Shown one piece after another: positions 1 to 13,562 of a stretch of DNA of 64,000 bases (its first letter is position 1; each line of letters starts with the position of its first letter). The stretch is from Cyanoderma ruficeps. Its lineage: Eukaryota; Chordata; Aves; Passeriformes; Timaliidae. The position numbers and the translations under genes are program-made. Location: positions 11,120,596 to 11,184,595 of the forward strand of contig VZDJ01007755.1 of assembly GCA_008694505.1 (NCBI GenBank). Reading direction: 5' to 3'. Under the pieces are notes generated by a model that worked only from the letters and a program-made list of their open reading frames with translations, was not told the DNA's origin and did no database searches.

Positions 1-2439
1 TCCATCATCACTCTTACATATTTCACAGTGAGAGAAGAGCTGTCATTAGAACAGGTCCCACTGGATGCCATTTATGCTCCTCTTTTCCTCAATGTTTCTA
101 CTTTTCCACATGCTTTCACAGCTTCCCCTTGATGCCCATCTCCATTCAGTCTTTTAATGACAGCAGTACACCTTCCACCCAGGTTCACTGCCAAAGGGAG
201 GACCATGGTCCTTCCTTAGGGATTTACCTCTCTCAGGACCTACGGTAGGAGCTTCCATCCCACCAACTCACTGTGTCCAGCCCAGCAGCTGCTGTGCTGT
301 GTAAACACTTGCTCCTGTTTCAGCAGGGTCCAGTAATCAAATGGGGATCTCTGGCCCCAAGCTCCCATTCATCAGAGCACCCTGTTACGTGGAAAGTTTC
401 ATTCAAAATTATTAGGAACCCCTCGGGCCAGGGGAAAAAAAACAAACAAACAAACAAGATAGGTTTATTGTGGTTGCTTTTGTCCCAGAGATAAATAATT
501 TTCTCTAAATTTGCAAAAAACACTCTTGGCAGCATTATGAAGGTTTTAAAGCTAAAAATATAACAAAATTTAATGGTTTCAGATGCTTTTCATGTCAATG
601 TGACTGGAAAATACCTTTAATATGGAAACAAATTAAATTTGGCAAAGAATTAGTACTTAAGACAGTCCAACGGCATTTTGTAACTCAAAAAAACTGAAAA
701 CAGATAAGACACTGTGAATTAAAAATAACTTCTGCATGTTAAATTCTCATGAACTTAAGGTTTGTGTTACTGTCCCAAATGTCCCATTGTATGTTGTAAT
801 ACACTACATCCCTTTATTTATAAAATACTTTTAAAGCTACTGATAGCTAAAGCCAGAAAAATGACTATATAAAAATGTTATCTTCTGAAATTACAACTTC
901 CTTTCCAATGTGTGTGTTTAAAAGAGAGATGCAATCTCAATTTCAATATTTCAGACGCACAGCTGAACTTTCAGTGCCAATTGGATCCATCAGCTGTGTC
1001 TGTTTATTTTACTGATAAAACCTGGTACCAAAGCTGACACAGCTATATTAGAGATAGAGCTGGATTCTCTTCTAGTTTGGGAATTACCTGCAGGCTAACC
1101 AACTGTCCCATAGTTGCAGTTCTTTACAGATGATGAATGAAGGAATCAGAGGGGACTTGTTCTGACCTTCTTGGGCTGGGTTCACAAGGCTACCATCCAG
1201 AAAGAAAAAAGGGGTTCATTTCATTTTCCCTACAAGCATACATCATTTATCAAATGTTCCAGTGACCTGACAAATTTTTTATCATCCCTATAGAGCAGTA
1301 TTTTTCAGGTTAGAACCCAAGAAACTTTCATCTGGAATGCTATATTGTCATCTCTTGAGAATTTTAAAATTGGATTTGGCTTGGCCTGTCAGATTAAACT
1401 ACGTCTTCCACAATGCACTATATATTGGGCCTCCTTCTTGAACATACCGAGAAAGTTTCTTTGGTGTTTCATGGCAAATATTTCATTCCTTAAAGAAAAA
1501 TGTTAACGTGGAACTACAAAGTTTGTAGCAAGAGAAGTAATTATTTTGTTTGTTTTTGGTTTGGTTTTTTGTGGTTTTGTTTGGGTTTTTCAGATGTTCA
1601 GTTTTTTGATGAAATGTCCAAGGTTTTAGTAATAAAAACCTCTGATGTCCTCATTTTTTGGTCAAAAATAGAGGAGAAGCAAATTTTTGAAATCATTCTG
1701 AACCAGGTGGCAGTGAAAAAAGCAGCTCTTGCAGAGTTCAGTGTTTACCATCACTCCAACTACACGGTTACTATATTTGACCATAAGATCTTTCACATGA
1801 ACAAGAAATTAATGTATTTCAAATCAGCCTGTTCTATTTCCTGGTATGCCAAAAGTATATTCAGCTCTCAGAGAATTTTTCTCCTCACACCTCAGCAAAC
1901 TATAATCCTTATCAAGGGAAGGGGTCACATTTTGGATGGCACTAGGATTTTGGAAGGGAAGTCCCTTCTCTTCAACTAGCCAGATGTAACACCGTGTTTC
2001 ATGTGCTGAAAACAAGACTGGTTTCTTTTAAGACCAAAAGGACCGATTAAATAATTTAATTTGACATCTTGCAAAATATCCTGCTTCCTGTAATTTTTTA
2101 TGCCGTAAGACCTGCCCTGGAAACTTGTCATGGACCAAGATCCAATAGTCTCCATTTTCTCAATCTCACAGCACAGCTGTGCCACAGCTCTTCAGCCCCT
2201 CACTTCAGGGTCAGCTGCTACTCCATTTGCAAGAACATAAGGGCACTGGTACAGAAGCCCAGCTTTGTGCCAGCACTCATTTTGACCATTTAATAATTTA
2301 CAAAAAAAAAAAACAAACAAAAAAAAAAAGCAAGCTTAAGACAAAGTAGGTGGAAAGTATACTTTACAGAAAGGCACCTCCACTCTAGTTGACTCTAAAG
2401 TCAGCTGTTTAAAGAGTATTTTTATTGTTTCCTTCATGG
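1..2439. other. No gene seen
   Basis: AT-rich sequence with a CAAA-type tract near 436-460, a T/G-rich patch near 1543-1592 and an A-rich tract near 2300-2330. The 159-codon open frame at 1500-1979 begins in the T/G-rich patch and shows no family motif. Confidence 0.6.
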
Positions 2440-2566
2440 ACTCATAGAATGGTTTGTGTTGGAAGGAGTCTTAAAGATCATCCAGTTCCAAACCCTCTGT
2501 CATGGGCAGGGACACCTTCAACTAGACCAGGTTGCTCAAGGCCCCATCCAACCTGACCTTGGCCTT
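2440..2566 (-). mobile_element. CR1 LINE 3'-end fragment
   Basis: This is the reverse complement of the CR1 terminus: CATAGAATGGTTTGTGTTGG at the left, then AAAGATCATCCAGTTCCAA and CACCTTCAACTAGACCAGG. Confidence 0.9.
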
Positions 2567-2935
2567 TCTCTTACCATAGCAAGTTCTAAGGCAGCAAGTG
2601 CATGAACAAGTCTCACATAAGACATAGTGTGCACTGAAAACCTTTTGCACCTCCAAGTCCAGCCAGCCCTGCCAGAGCACCTCCTGGAGTAACACCCAGC
2701 TCCCTTTTCAGGCTCTCCTCGTTGCCTACATAACACAGCAGGTACCAGCAGGCACTTATAAACCAGGGAGGGACAAACCATTTCATACTGTGAGCTGCTT
2801 TCATCCTTACTTTCCAGCTGAAGGAGCAGACAGGAAGAGGGAAAAACAGGAGGTCAAGGTGGCAGAAGCAGCCCTCACCCAACTGGAGGTAGGGGCTGCT
2901 CAAGGCGAACAGGCACTACAGTTTCACATAATGAG

Positions 2936-2995
2936 GAATCACAGAATATCCTGAGTTGGAAGGGACCCACTCACAAAGATGCTCGAAGGCACAGC
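2936..2995 (-). mobile_element. Short CR1 3'-end fragment
   Basis: AATCACAGAATATCCTGAGT followed by TGGAAGGGACCCAC is the reverse complement of the end of another CR1 subtype. Only about 60 bp remain. Confidence 0.75.
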
Positions 2996-5900
2996 TTATA
3001 TAGACTTTTTCTAGCATCCCATTTCTCAAGAAGAAACCTGAGAACTTACACCCAATTAATATCCAAATTTAATCCAAACCTGATACATATTTTGTTGCCC
3101 AGTTAATGTACCATTCATCCATCTTTGCTTGTAGAACAGAGCTCTCATCCATTAGATCTGGACTCCCTCAAGAGAAATTTAAGTTAATGAGGATTCTTGG
3201 CCTCCTGATGGTCTCTTTAGCAGCCAGAGATTGTTTTCACTGTTTGGTCTTCAAACATCAGCTATGCACTATTACCTTACTCAACTCAAGAAGGAAAGAT
3301 GTGGAATTTATGTTTGTGTTGGCATTTTCAAAAACATCCTTCCTGCTTGCATCATCATCACTGCAAAGGGTTTCAAATGCAGCATCCTACAACCACTGAC
3401 CAGCTCTCTGGTGAAAAACCTGTACTGGTACCAGGCAGATTTGACATGCATTTTAGAAGTTTTGCGCTTATTTTTCTAACATCTTATATCACCGTTCTGA
3501 TTTTGTTGTAACTTCCCTTTAGTTACCTGGATTGGATGGTTGTCTGTTCTGTATCCTCACATCACATCTGTAAAACAATGCCCCACTTAAATTTCTTGTG
3601 AAAGGACTTGAGCTTCTTGAGAGTCTCTCTCAGAGGAACTGAGAAAGGTAACCCCAGAATCTGCAACAATGCATCCTGCCTATAATTTCAGGTAAGTACA
3701 TTTTGCCTAAATTAGAAGTACTGAAGGAATACGCAGAGAGGGGAGAGGCAAGGATTTAGTTGTTACTACGTGCTGTCAGAGCTATTTCACCACACTTACT
3801 CCAGATGACCTGTAGCAATACTGTGGAACCTGCCAGAAGCATGCATTACAAGTGAGGTATTTGAATTACGAAAAAAGAAAAGTTCATTTTCATTACCAAT
3901 GGAATGTGTATAACAAATACATATCAAATTTCCTAACTATAGGACAGTGGTCACTTACAGCACCGTAGTTTATTATATACAGTGCTCTGCCTGTTTTAAC
4001 ATAGGCATCAAACAACAGAAAGCATGAACAAACCTCATTTCATTACTGCCTTTAGAACCAGATGATTTTACATACAGCTTTTTACTCCTGCCATATTGCA
4101 GACTCAGACAGACATTAACAAGCAACTTTTCATAATGGGCTGACCCCCCATCAGATGGTTATATTTCAGTAACAATATCATGCCCATTAGCACAACCCGT
4201 TCATTCACAGCAGCCACACCCACCACTCACAGAAGACTCTGGGACAGTCTCTCTTGGGAGAGCTAATCCCGTGAGGAGATTTCCCTTTGGTTTATACAAC
4301 GACATTGCATTTCCACTTCCAAATCCTGGGGAATAGTCTCTTTTCTCCTTTAGTCTGCATCTGTCAAAGGCCTGATATTCCAGTGTTTCACACTCAGAGA
4401 AGGGTTTAGAGGCTTAACCTTTTCAGAATTAATTGCATTTCCCATATCCATCAGAAGAGACTTCTTGGAGAAATAAATTTGGCCAATAAAGGGATATGCT
4501 GCTTTAATTCTGTTCGAACAGAATAGGCAAGAAAGGGGTGAGAGTCAGGGTTACTTTCCATCATGTGTAATAGAAGGAAAAACAATTCACAGGACAAAGG
4601 ATCTAAATCGGTGCAAGTGAAAATTCTCTCAGTTTGCACTTAGGCACATCAACAGTAGTGGACACAGACACTAATACTAGGCTAGCCCACAGCCACCTTT
4701 TCTCTGTAACACTTGTGAGACATTTTTACTGAGAATTAAAAATAAAAGGAAGGTTAAAAATACAGAATTAGCCAGAGAGAAAACACACTGCAGAAAGATG
4801 CTATTGCTCTTCCACATCTAGAGCACCCTGAGGCCTGCAAGCTCAGGACACATGACACTTAAAAAGACATGGGAAACAGAAGGCTGTGGGAAGGCAAGTC
4901 ATAAGGCTGTGCCTTGTACTTGCCAAAAAAAATGTCACCACATCTACCCTTTGCCACAAAAAGCTGAGGATGAGGGTCAAGTGTCAGCACGGGGGGTAGA
5001 AACAGGCAGCCAAGAAAGAAGAGGTGGGCAGATGCCTGTGGGGTCTGCCATGAGGGAAAAAAAAAAAAGCATCTTACAAACCTGTTCACTACAAGTCCCA
5101 CATTCATAACTGTTTCCAAATGGAAGGCTGTGAAAAGCCAAAACAAACATTCCCAATTCTTTTTGAACCCATCAGACAATATAGGAAAAATATGTGCATT
5201 TTATGGTTTGAGGGCACAACCTTTTAATTATGTGTTTGCATTGTCATGTCCAAGACCTTTTTTCTCCTCAAAAATTAATATTTCCTCAAGCAATGCAGCT
5301 ATTTGTCTTGGATGAACATAAATTGAAACAGAATCTGCCCGGGCAGAGCGGCACAGAAGGGTTAGAACATGACACCTAGGGGAATTCAGAACGCACTGCA
5401 ATGCAATCCTCGTCATTTTTCTAGGGCCTTTTCAACTCGGTTCCCTACAGTTCTTAAGAGTTTCCAGATACTGGTTTGCATGCACTGTATGTGCATGTGC
5501 AGAGGCACTTTGAAAACAGAGAACAAGTGCAGGTAGTGGGAAAGGTAGAGAGAAACTGAACAAAAGAAAAAGTAGGAATTTTCTTTGTATTGGAGCTGAA
5601 TGAAAAGCAGTTCTGGCATCTAAGACCAGCAAGTGTTCTGGCATATAATCACTTCTCATTTCTCTGTGACAAAGCACAGCCTCATGAGCTGAGGAAAATG
5701 TCAATCAACTGCTTTTGCCCCTAGAGACTTACACCTGCAGAAAGACTGTAAAGTAATGGTTTACAAATGATACTTAAATTAAAATATGTTGAGGCATTAC
5801 AAGAAAATTAAGGCCTACTTTGGGAAAGACATTACATTTAGTCATTATTTGGGCTCTCAGAAAACTTACATCTAGTATTCAGGCATCAACTTTCCCCCCT

Positions 5901-8148
5901 TCAAGTCTTACAGACTTAGCAGTTGGCCAACAATTCACACAGTAATTTCCAAAATGTGCATGACAGCAAAAACAGAAGCAGAAACAGCAGAGATCATTTT
6001 TACTTAATTACTTAATGGATAAGTAGGTGCTAAAGCACCAAGAGGACACTGAAGCAGGACTTTTTCCGTAATCAATCTACTTATTATTTCACAATAGAAA
6101 AGTTTTTTTGCACACACAACACCTTTCAAGCTAGAACATTTGAAAAAGAAAAAGTGCTTCCTACACAATTTACACAGCCTATCTCTAACATGGACCCAGC
6201 TTGGTGTGAGTCCCAATGAAGAGCTACTTTATCAAACACTGTGCAAGAGTGTACTAGGAGGGAAAATCCAGGCTTAGTCACTCCGTGTGAATTCTGACAT
6301 CTGCAAAGATTTCAATGAGATACTTTTGGGCAAAACCAGTTGGGCAGCCAAGTCTGGGTTTAGTCATGGGTGAAATTTCCACACACACTAACACTCACAG
6401 GCCTTGAATGTCCTGCTGTGGAAGGGTGAAAACTTCCCCCTTGTGACCTCAGCTTCACTTGTCTGTTGATTAAGCTGAATTTCAGCTGTGCCTTACAACT
6501 CACTGTCCCCAGGTGTTGCAATCAGGGGGATTTGCAATCAGCAAAGAACACCCTCTCTAAGTAAAAGAATATTATTTGCAAATACTTCAGCTTTCAGAAG
6601 TTTGTCTGGAAAGTATTGTAGTTTGCCTGGAAAGTATTGCAGACTCAAGATGTTCTGTTACGAAAGGAGGAGGAAACAGAAATGCGAAATGTGTTCCAAA
6701 TGAATCCCAAAATTTTGAAATCTATGAGGCATAACTTGACCAGAGAGACCTGTGAGGTTTCCCATTAGATCACTTGCCTATACTCTAAATCCTTCACTTA
6801 CTCTATCCAGGAGGCCATACTCAACCCAAGCGTTAAAAGTTGAATTGTACAAGGGTGTCATCCCCCACAGAAGTGAATTCACAAGGCAAGCAGTGTGACC
6901 TACAGCTGTTTTGTAACCCAGCAGAAGCATCCCTTTTCTTCTTTGTAAACCACTGATGGCATTATCGTTTCTGTAACCTCAAAAAATTAAAGATAGGAAA
7001 AGAGACAGACAGGTTTCTCAGTCAAAGTGTTACTTCCAAACTTACAATCCACAAGTAAAAGTTCCCAGATAAAACAAAACAAAACAAAAAACCCTCTTTG
7101 GGCAAACTAAAAACAGACAGTCCAATAATTTATTTCTCTCTGGTTTAATGTGCATGAGGCACCAGTGCTTTATTTAACTGCAGCAGCAAAAGCTCAACTC
7201 GACCTTGGCCACAAAAATACTGGAAAACTCAACATACCATTATCACAGTGAGAGGGATGGTTAGTCTTAAAACATCTCTGAAAAATGAGGCAGCTCTGAT
7301 GCCAGCAGAGACCTGTATCAATCCATACTCCGTATTCACTAGTTTGAATAAAGGAAACAAGGATCAATCCCATCTGCCTGCCACACAAAGCTCTTCTGCA
7401 GCTGTATACAAGAAGGAAAAGAGCAATCCTTTTTGCCAGTGATGGTGTTTTCTGGAAATGCTTCAACATGTTTTTCATCCCAGATTAATTTTGTCAGGTC
7501 CTGTAGAAACTCCTTTCCCACAAAAGCTCTAGCAACCTTCTTTAGTATGACCATTTACTTAATGCCAATCACAAGCATGAAGCTGCCAGATTTACCACAC
7601 TCTGAAGAAAAAGGACAAACAGCATGTCGGTCTCCATGTCCTTCCAAGCACAATGAAAATTAACCTTATAGCAAAAGTCAAAAGTATAGGTCACAGAAAT
7701 ACACACTGGGATATTTCAGATTAAAAGACCACACTTCTAGAACTCCAGCCTTATATAATTTCTCAAAATTAAATCTCCATTTGCCCCATAAACATGGCAA
7801 GTAAAATATTACACTCATATAATAAATGGGCAAAAAGGAGTAATAGGTATTAATGACTTGGCCAAAACTAACCAGGAATGAAGTTGTGGAGAGAACCCAT
7901 GAGTCCTCAAACCAGCCAACACTGAAGAGCTAAACCAAAATGTAGCACAGGTAATTGCTGATGTGATACACAATATTCCATCCCATGTGCAAGGAATTAG
8001 ATACACAGATTCAAGTGCCAGAAAGTGAACAGGATTTGTACATTCACTTCCCAGAAATCATGAATAATTATTGCTATAATTATTATTCACACAATAGCAA
8101 TTTTTATGATACATATTTTATAGTTATTTCTTTTCTGACTGTGCATGG
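2996..8148. other. No gene seen
   Basis: I see only short open frames without recognisable motifs, an A-run at 5060, a CAAAA-type tract near 7073-7099 and the 21-bp duplication at 6599. No transposon is recognised. Confidence 0.6.
6599..6640. repeat. 21-bp tandem duplication
   Basis: The unit AGTTTG(T/C)CTGGAAAGTATTG plus one base occurs twice head to tail. Confidence 0.9.
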
Positions 8149-8221
8149 GGGGAATTAGCTCAAATGGTAGAGCGCTCGCTTAGCATGCGAGAGGTAGCGG
8201 GATCGATGCCCGCATTCTCCA
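8149..8221 (+). tRNA. tRNA-Ala (anticodon AGC)
   Basis: This 73-nt tRNA folds fully. The acceptor stem is GGGGAAT/ATTCTCC and the D arm GCTC..GAGC. The anticodon stem CTCGC/GCGAG encloses loop TTAGCAT with anticodon AGC, and the T arm is GCGGG/CCCGC. The internal promoter boxes are TAGCTCAAATGG (box A) and GGATCGATGCC (box B). A TTTT pol III terminator follows at 8230-8233, eight bases after the last A. No mismatch to the conserved vertebrate tRNA-Ala(AGC) is visible to me. A CR1 fragment begins about 20 bp downstream, so a retroposed copy cannot be excluded. The absence of an encoded CCA directly after the discriminator base favours a genuine gene. Confidence 0.93.
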
Positions 8222-8240
8222 GCACCACATTTTGCTGAGC

Positions 8241-8683
8241 AAGGGGCTGGAGAGCAGCACTGCAGGAAGGGCCCCAGGGGTTGATGGCAAGATGAACATG
8301 AGCCAGCAGTGCCCTGGCAGCCAGGAAGGCCAACCCTGTCCTGGGGGCCATCAGGCACAGCATCACCAGCCGGGCATTGGGATTGTCCCGGTCTGCTCTG
8401 TGGCCTCACCTCAGCCTCACCTTGAGTCCTGTGAGAAGTTTTGGGCACCACAATATAAAAGAGGCATTAAGCTCTTACAGAGCATCCAAAGGAGGGCCAC
8501 GAGGATGGTGAAGGGTCTGAAGAGGAAGCCTTATGTGTGGCTGAGGTCACTTGGTTTGCTCAGACTGGAGAAGAAGAGGAGACTGAGGGGAGACCTCGTT
8601 GCAGTCTGAAACTTCCTTGTGAGGGGAAGATGAGGGGCTGACACTGATGTCTTCTCTGTGTGACCAGTGACAGGACCCTCAGG
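8241..8683 (+). mobile_element. CR1 LINE fragment, 5' part of a split copy
   Basis: This matches the end of the CR1 reverse-transcriptase ORF and the start of its 3' region. It holds phrases such as GGGCTGGAGAGCAGC, AACATGAGCCAGCAGTG, TTTTGGGCACCACAATATAA and GAGACTGAGGGGAGACCTC. It stops abruptly at 8683 and the same element resumes at 9168. The coding sense is degenerate. Confidence 0.9.
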
Positions 8684-9167
8684 TGCTGCAGGCCCAGACA
8701 CAGAAATGAATACAAGGTTTGATTTGAGACCTTGGAAAAGGCTTCCAGATTTAGAGAACAGAAGCAAGAATGTGGATTTGTAGTTTAAGTAGAAACATGC
8801 TAAGCTAGGTTGTGGAAAGTTTTAGAGTAGAAAATTTGGCTAGAGAATTTGTTACAAAGGTAGTAAGAAGTTTTAAGGTGTAGTACTGTAGGTTTGTGTG
8901 GCATTATATGATTGGTAAAGAACATCCACACTGCGGCAAAATGTGTAAAAAAAAATCGTTAGCAATTGGGGTGAAAACACTAACAAATTCTGTGGCAGTA
9001 TTTTATTGACTAATAAATCTTTAAAAGGCATTGTAGCTAGAGATCTTGTGACCTCTGACAAATGATGTGAAGATGTTCTCACTCTCTCTGAGACTGATGA
9101 AGACCATAGCAATAAATCATGCTTTAAAACGTCTCTCAGTAGTCCCATCTCTCACATAATCCAAATA
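8684..9167 (+). mobile_element. LTR-like insertion inside the CR1 copy
   Basis: These 484 bp separate the two halves of one CR1. They begin TGCTGCAGG and contain AATAAATCATGCTT about 50 bp before the end, as in an LTR polyadenylation region. An internal TGTGGATTTG at 8771, preceded by a purine-rich AGAAGCAAGAA, could be the true LTR start. In that case the first 87 bp would be the tail of an internal region and the LTR would end at CACA (9156). The flanks CTCAGG (8678-8683) and CTGAGG (9168-9173) resemble a 6-bp target duplication. No retroviral ORF is present. Confidence 0.6.
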
Positions 9168-9440
9168 CTGAGGGAATGGCCTGAAGCTGTGACAGGGGAG
9201 GTTTAGGTTGGATATCAGGAAAATGTTTTTCACACAGAGCAGGGTTCCACACTGGAACAGGCTCCCCAGGGAAGTGGTCCAAAGAAGAGCACCAAACCAG
9301 ACAGAGTCCAAGAAGCATTTGAAAAATGCTCTCAGGCCCACGGTATGATTCTTGGAGTGTCCTGTCCAGGGCCAGGAGGAGGACTTTGATGATCTTAGTG
9401 GGTCCCTTCCAGCTCAGGATATTCTATGATTCTATGATTT
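9168..9440 (+). mobile_element. CR1 LINE 3' end, resumed part of the split copy
   Basis: This is typical CR1 3' sequence: GGAATGGCCTGAAGCTGTG, GGTTTAGGTTGGATATCAGG, and GGAACAGGCTCCCCAGGG. It closes with GGGTCCCTTCCAGCTCAGGA and the terminal ATTCTATGATTCTATGATTT octamer repeats that define avian CR1 ends. Confidence 0.95.
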
Positions 9441-12400
9441 GAGGAGCATCATCTTACACCATTACACAACTTTTTCCCATTTATTCATACAAATGATCTA
9501 TTTGATTGATGGATGCAGTTCTGGAATGGTTTTTAAAATGCTATGTAGTCCTAGACTGGTTGTAAAATTAGGTTATCAGGTCAAAAACATGAGTGCTGAC
9601 TGATAGACTTAACTGTCTTTATCTATTCAGCCAAGTACAACATGTTTCAGGAAACACTGCATATTACAAATTCATTTAGACAATATTTTGGGGAGGGCAG
9701 GAGGCGAATACACAGGGGTAGGGCAAAGGCAGGAGGTTGTGCACACAACTAATTCTTTTTATATTTTTTCAATATTTTTGAATGGCATTATGCACTCTGC
9801 AGCCAGGACCCCTTGCTTGATGAACATCAAGCCTCTCAGCTTTACTTCAAGAACCTTGCTCTAGTCCACAACAGCTTTCTGAAAACTACAACGAAGACCC
9901 AACTTCAGTTTTCTCTAAAGTTCAGGGTGTTATGTCCAAGACTAAGGTTCAGGCTATTACATACATAAGAAACAGATAAAAAGTCTGGATCTGAACCCAT
10001 AGTCCTACAGTTACAGAGATGGAGCCAGAAGCCGAGACTCTTTCTGGATCCCCAGAGGATTCAAATGATCTGCACTTGGAAAGTCCACAGTTTTGGCTAT
10101 GGTCCTTCCACAGCTATATTCAGATGATATTTCTTCATTCTTGTCCCCAATTTTAGCATCTCTTTCCAAGCAACCCATCCTGTTCTATCTATACAGCTTC
10201 CTCCAAGCACTTGGCACTTTGCTATTGCCAAGTTTCAACCTACAATTCAGATTGTTGCTACTTGACACAGGCCTTTCGTACAGGAAGCACAAACCAGAAC
10301 TGAAGTATAGGAATAACCAGGCCTCTGGCAAGCCCAGAACCTGCTGTTCAACAGCTAAGGATGAAATAAAATGCCAAAGCAATGCAGAGGGATATGCATC
10401 CAGATTCTTCATGAGTCCCATGTTTAAAAAGCTATGTGATCCTTTGCTTCCCGCCTTCAACTGGAAGCACAGCATCTGCAACATAGAGGAAGAGACACGC
10501 AGAGATACAAAGCATTAAAAGGTCCTTTTACAAAAACGCAGTTTGTAGTAGTTCTCATTTGCCTTAACCTTATATTTAAAAAGCAATAGGTTTACATGAC
10601 AGCTTCAGCATCTGGGGCATTTCCAGGAGAACAAGGAATATATGTTCTCTCCAGTCTGGTCTGTATGATGATGTTAATCCTGATCTAAATAAGGAGAAAC
10701 TGCAGCGATTTAAGCCAAAGAAAGGCAACTGGACTACTTGAGCAGGACTCCTTCCCCCCTTCCTTTCAGAGGCAGCAACTCAGGATCTTCCCAGCATATT
10801 TGTCTCAATTAGTTCTGATATGTCAGAAGAAAATATTACATTACTTCAAAGAAAACCTGCCTTATGAGTGAATATGCTTCAATATGCAAGTTGAGTTTCT
10901 TCTTAAGTATCAACCACGTAACTGCCCTTACCTTGATTGAAGGCTTGATTAGAATATCAATGTGACTCCATCTGGACTAATCCATGCATTTGATGAACAG
11001 CTTGTTTCTGAAATTTCCCTCTTGAGCTGATTTATGCTTAAATATTAAAGGCAAATCAAAAATATTATTGAATGGATGAATATACTTGCCTTGCTAGTGT
11101 GTCGATTTAGACAAAGAGCCAACTTTCCCTTATATATCCCAATTAAGTTGTTTTGTTAACTAATAAATCTAGTTTACTAGATCAGTTTGTTATTTATTCT
11201 ACTAACCCATCTGTTTTATTAATGCTTATATTCCTCTACATAAACTTCTGGCTGCTGAAACCCCTAATTCCCCAAACCAGGAAATAATTTATGCTGTCTA
11301 AACACAGAAAATGGGGGAAAAATATATTAAAATGCATATCCCGGCCTTGACAGCTTTGCCCACACATTGTAACTCTATCAAAGGGGATTATCTGACCAAG
11401 AATGTATCATTCCTGAAGAACACTTTGGTGGATAAGCACACCACCGGGAGCAGATGGATGCATTTGCAATTAGAAAGCTTTGCACTGGAGAGCTGGAAGG
11501 ACTTAGAGGTTTCCTCTTCCACAGCAACCCAGGCTATACTCGAACCACACCTCAAAGACGTCTGTCCCACGCGTTCTCAAAGCTCTCCTTTGGTAAACAC
11601 TGGCACCAGCTATTTCAACATTCTGCTGCTTAGATTGCCAGTTATCATGCTGACCACAACCAGCCTTTCTGTGCAGCTCTGCTATTCCTGGACACTTTCT
11701 CAATCTCTGTCATCCGGAACAACTGAACTCTCCAAGCAGGTACAACTTCCTTCTTCCAGTCTGGAAAGCAGCCGGCATGCTTTGGACATCACCACAGCTT
11801 AGACAGTAACAATATGAACTCTGTTCCTGGAACAAAGAGCAGGAGCTCTGTGGTATTTGACCCACCTGATCCCTGCTCAGAACTACAAGGGAAAATTAAA
11901 ATGCAGCCAACATCTAGTGCAAGAAAATTTCTTCCAGACTCCAGATTGGCAACCAAAGGGACACAAGATACTTCCCAATCTTTGCTTTTTACATTACTCT
12001 AACCCCTCAGACAAGAATATATTCCAAATTCATAATGGTCAATAAAAGAAGAAAAACCTGATTACTCTGCCCTGGTTTTGAAGCCATACAATTGTGTAAC
12101 TCACTTTTATCAAAGACTCAAGTCCTATACATATGTCTTTGCTACCAGTAAAGGAATGCACACTCAAAAAACAGCACATTTGAGAAGCAATTTGAAGCTT
12201 GCAGCAATGCCAAAATAACTGAGAAAGAAACAACAGAAGAAAGTGGGGTTTTACAACTAAAGTACAAATGGTTGAGCAAGAAGAACAAAGCACAGAGTGG
12301 ATGTGTAGGGCTTGTTTACACGCAGGGTTTTGTAGCACTAACTCTTCCTGTTTGAAATCAGTGCATTTGGTGGAGACAGATTCCTCCCTGGTGGGAACAG

Positions 12401-13562
12401 GAGCACTGCACTGCCACACTGCAAGAATACATGTGCAGCACTCAGACTTGCTGATAGAAGAAACCCATTGCTTCTTAACCCCCTTCTCTTTCTTTCCCGT
12501 GACCTCCTAGTCCTTCTCCAAGGAAGATCAAGGCCTGCTGGAAGAGCTACAAAACACTACTGAAAACACTGTAAATGTGTGAGGAGAAGCTATGATAGAA
12601 GAAGGAAGTGCTGTCATGCTGGCATAGCCACATACAGCCCCATCTGGAGCTGCAATCTTTCACTATCACAGCTTAAAAGCAAAACTATACACTCGACTGA
12701 GTTGGATCAGTACACAAGACAAAATTCAGCATCTTACAATTTCTTTGTTACTTGGTTCTTACTGCATCTCTTAAAGTAGCAAGGGTGCTTATTACTAATC
12801 TGTTGGATCTCAAAAGGGTAATTACATTTATCTGCTTGGGGAGCACTGACTGATAAGCTCACATTACACTGAGATGAGCCAAATTTAAACGATTCTAACT
12901 AAAATCTTACAGCTGCAACCATAATTCCCTTTTTCAATTCCAAAGAAAAAGAGAAGAGTGAACAAGCTTCCTTTCCACATTTAGTGTTATTACAAGCTCA
13001 TTAGAGACATCATCACTACCTTCAGCATGTGCATGACCTTACAAAGTCCAGAACAATTTGATGCTTAATTCCTTTCAGATCTATCCAGTTTCAACATGAT
13101 GTACTCTTTATAACTTGTAGCCACACCAAATGAAAAATTGGCACTAAGACCATCCAGCCTCTAGGTTGGATCAGTCTGGCTATTTTTGGTTCAGAGACAG
13201 ACAAAAAACTTATTGTGGTTACAGATGTTTTTCCTTAACAGCAAAAAATAGTTTTGTCTTTAAAAATAACATTTTGAAAGCATTTAGTCCTTAAAATAAA
13301 ATTTAAAAAATAAATAAAATTTTAAAAATTATAAAAAGTTTGTCATAGTGAGGGAAAAGCCTTTTCCTGTAGCAACCCAAATAGCCATTGATACCAAGTC
13401 CTGGTACTAAGTGACAAAGGCTGCTTTTATAAAGAAAATGTAAATACATGTTATAACAAACAATACTGAATCAAGTATTACAAGTCAAGTAACAGACTAG
13501 AATTGGTGGCAAGCACAGGAAAACATGTGAGCTTTCTATAGACTTAAATAAGCTGTTTAGAA
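9441..13562. other. No gene seen
   Basis: Open frames of 141 and 163 codons on the plus strand (10093-10518, 11311-11802) have no domain motif or convincing exon borders. The remainder is AT-rich unique-looking sequence. Confidence 0.55.
13262..13345. repeat. AT-rich low-complexity tract
   Basis: Alternating runs of A and T (AAAATTTAAAAAATAAATAA and similar) with almost no G or C. Confidence 0.85.
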
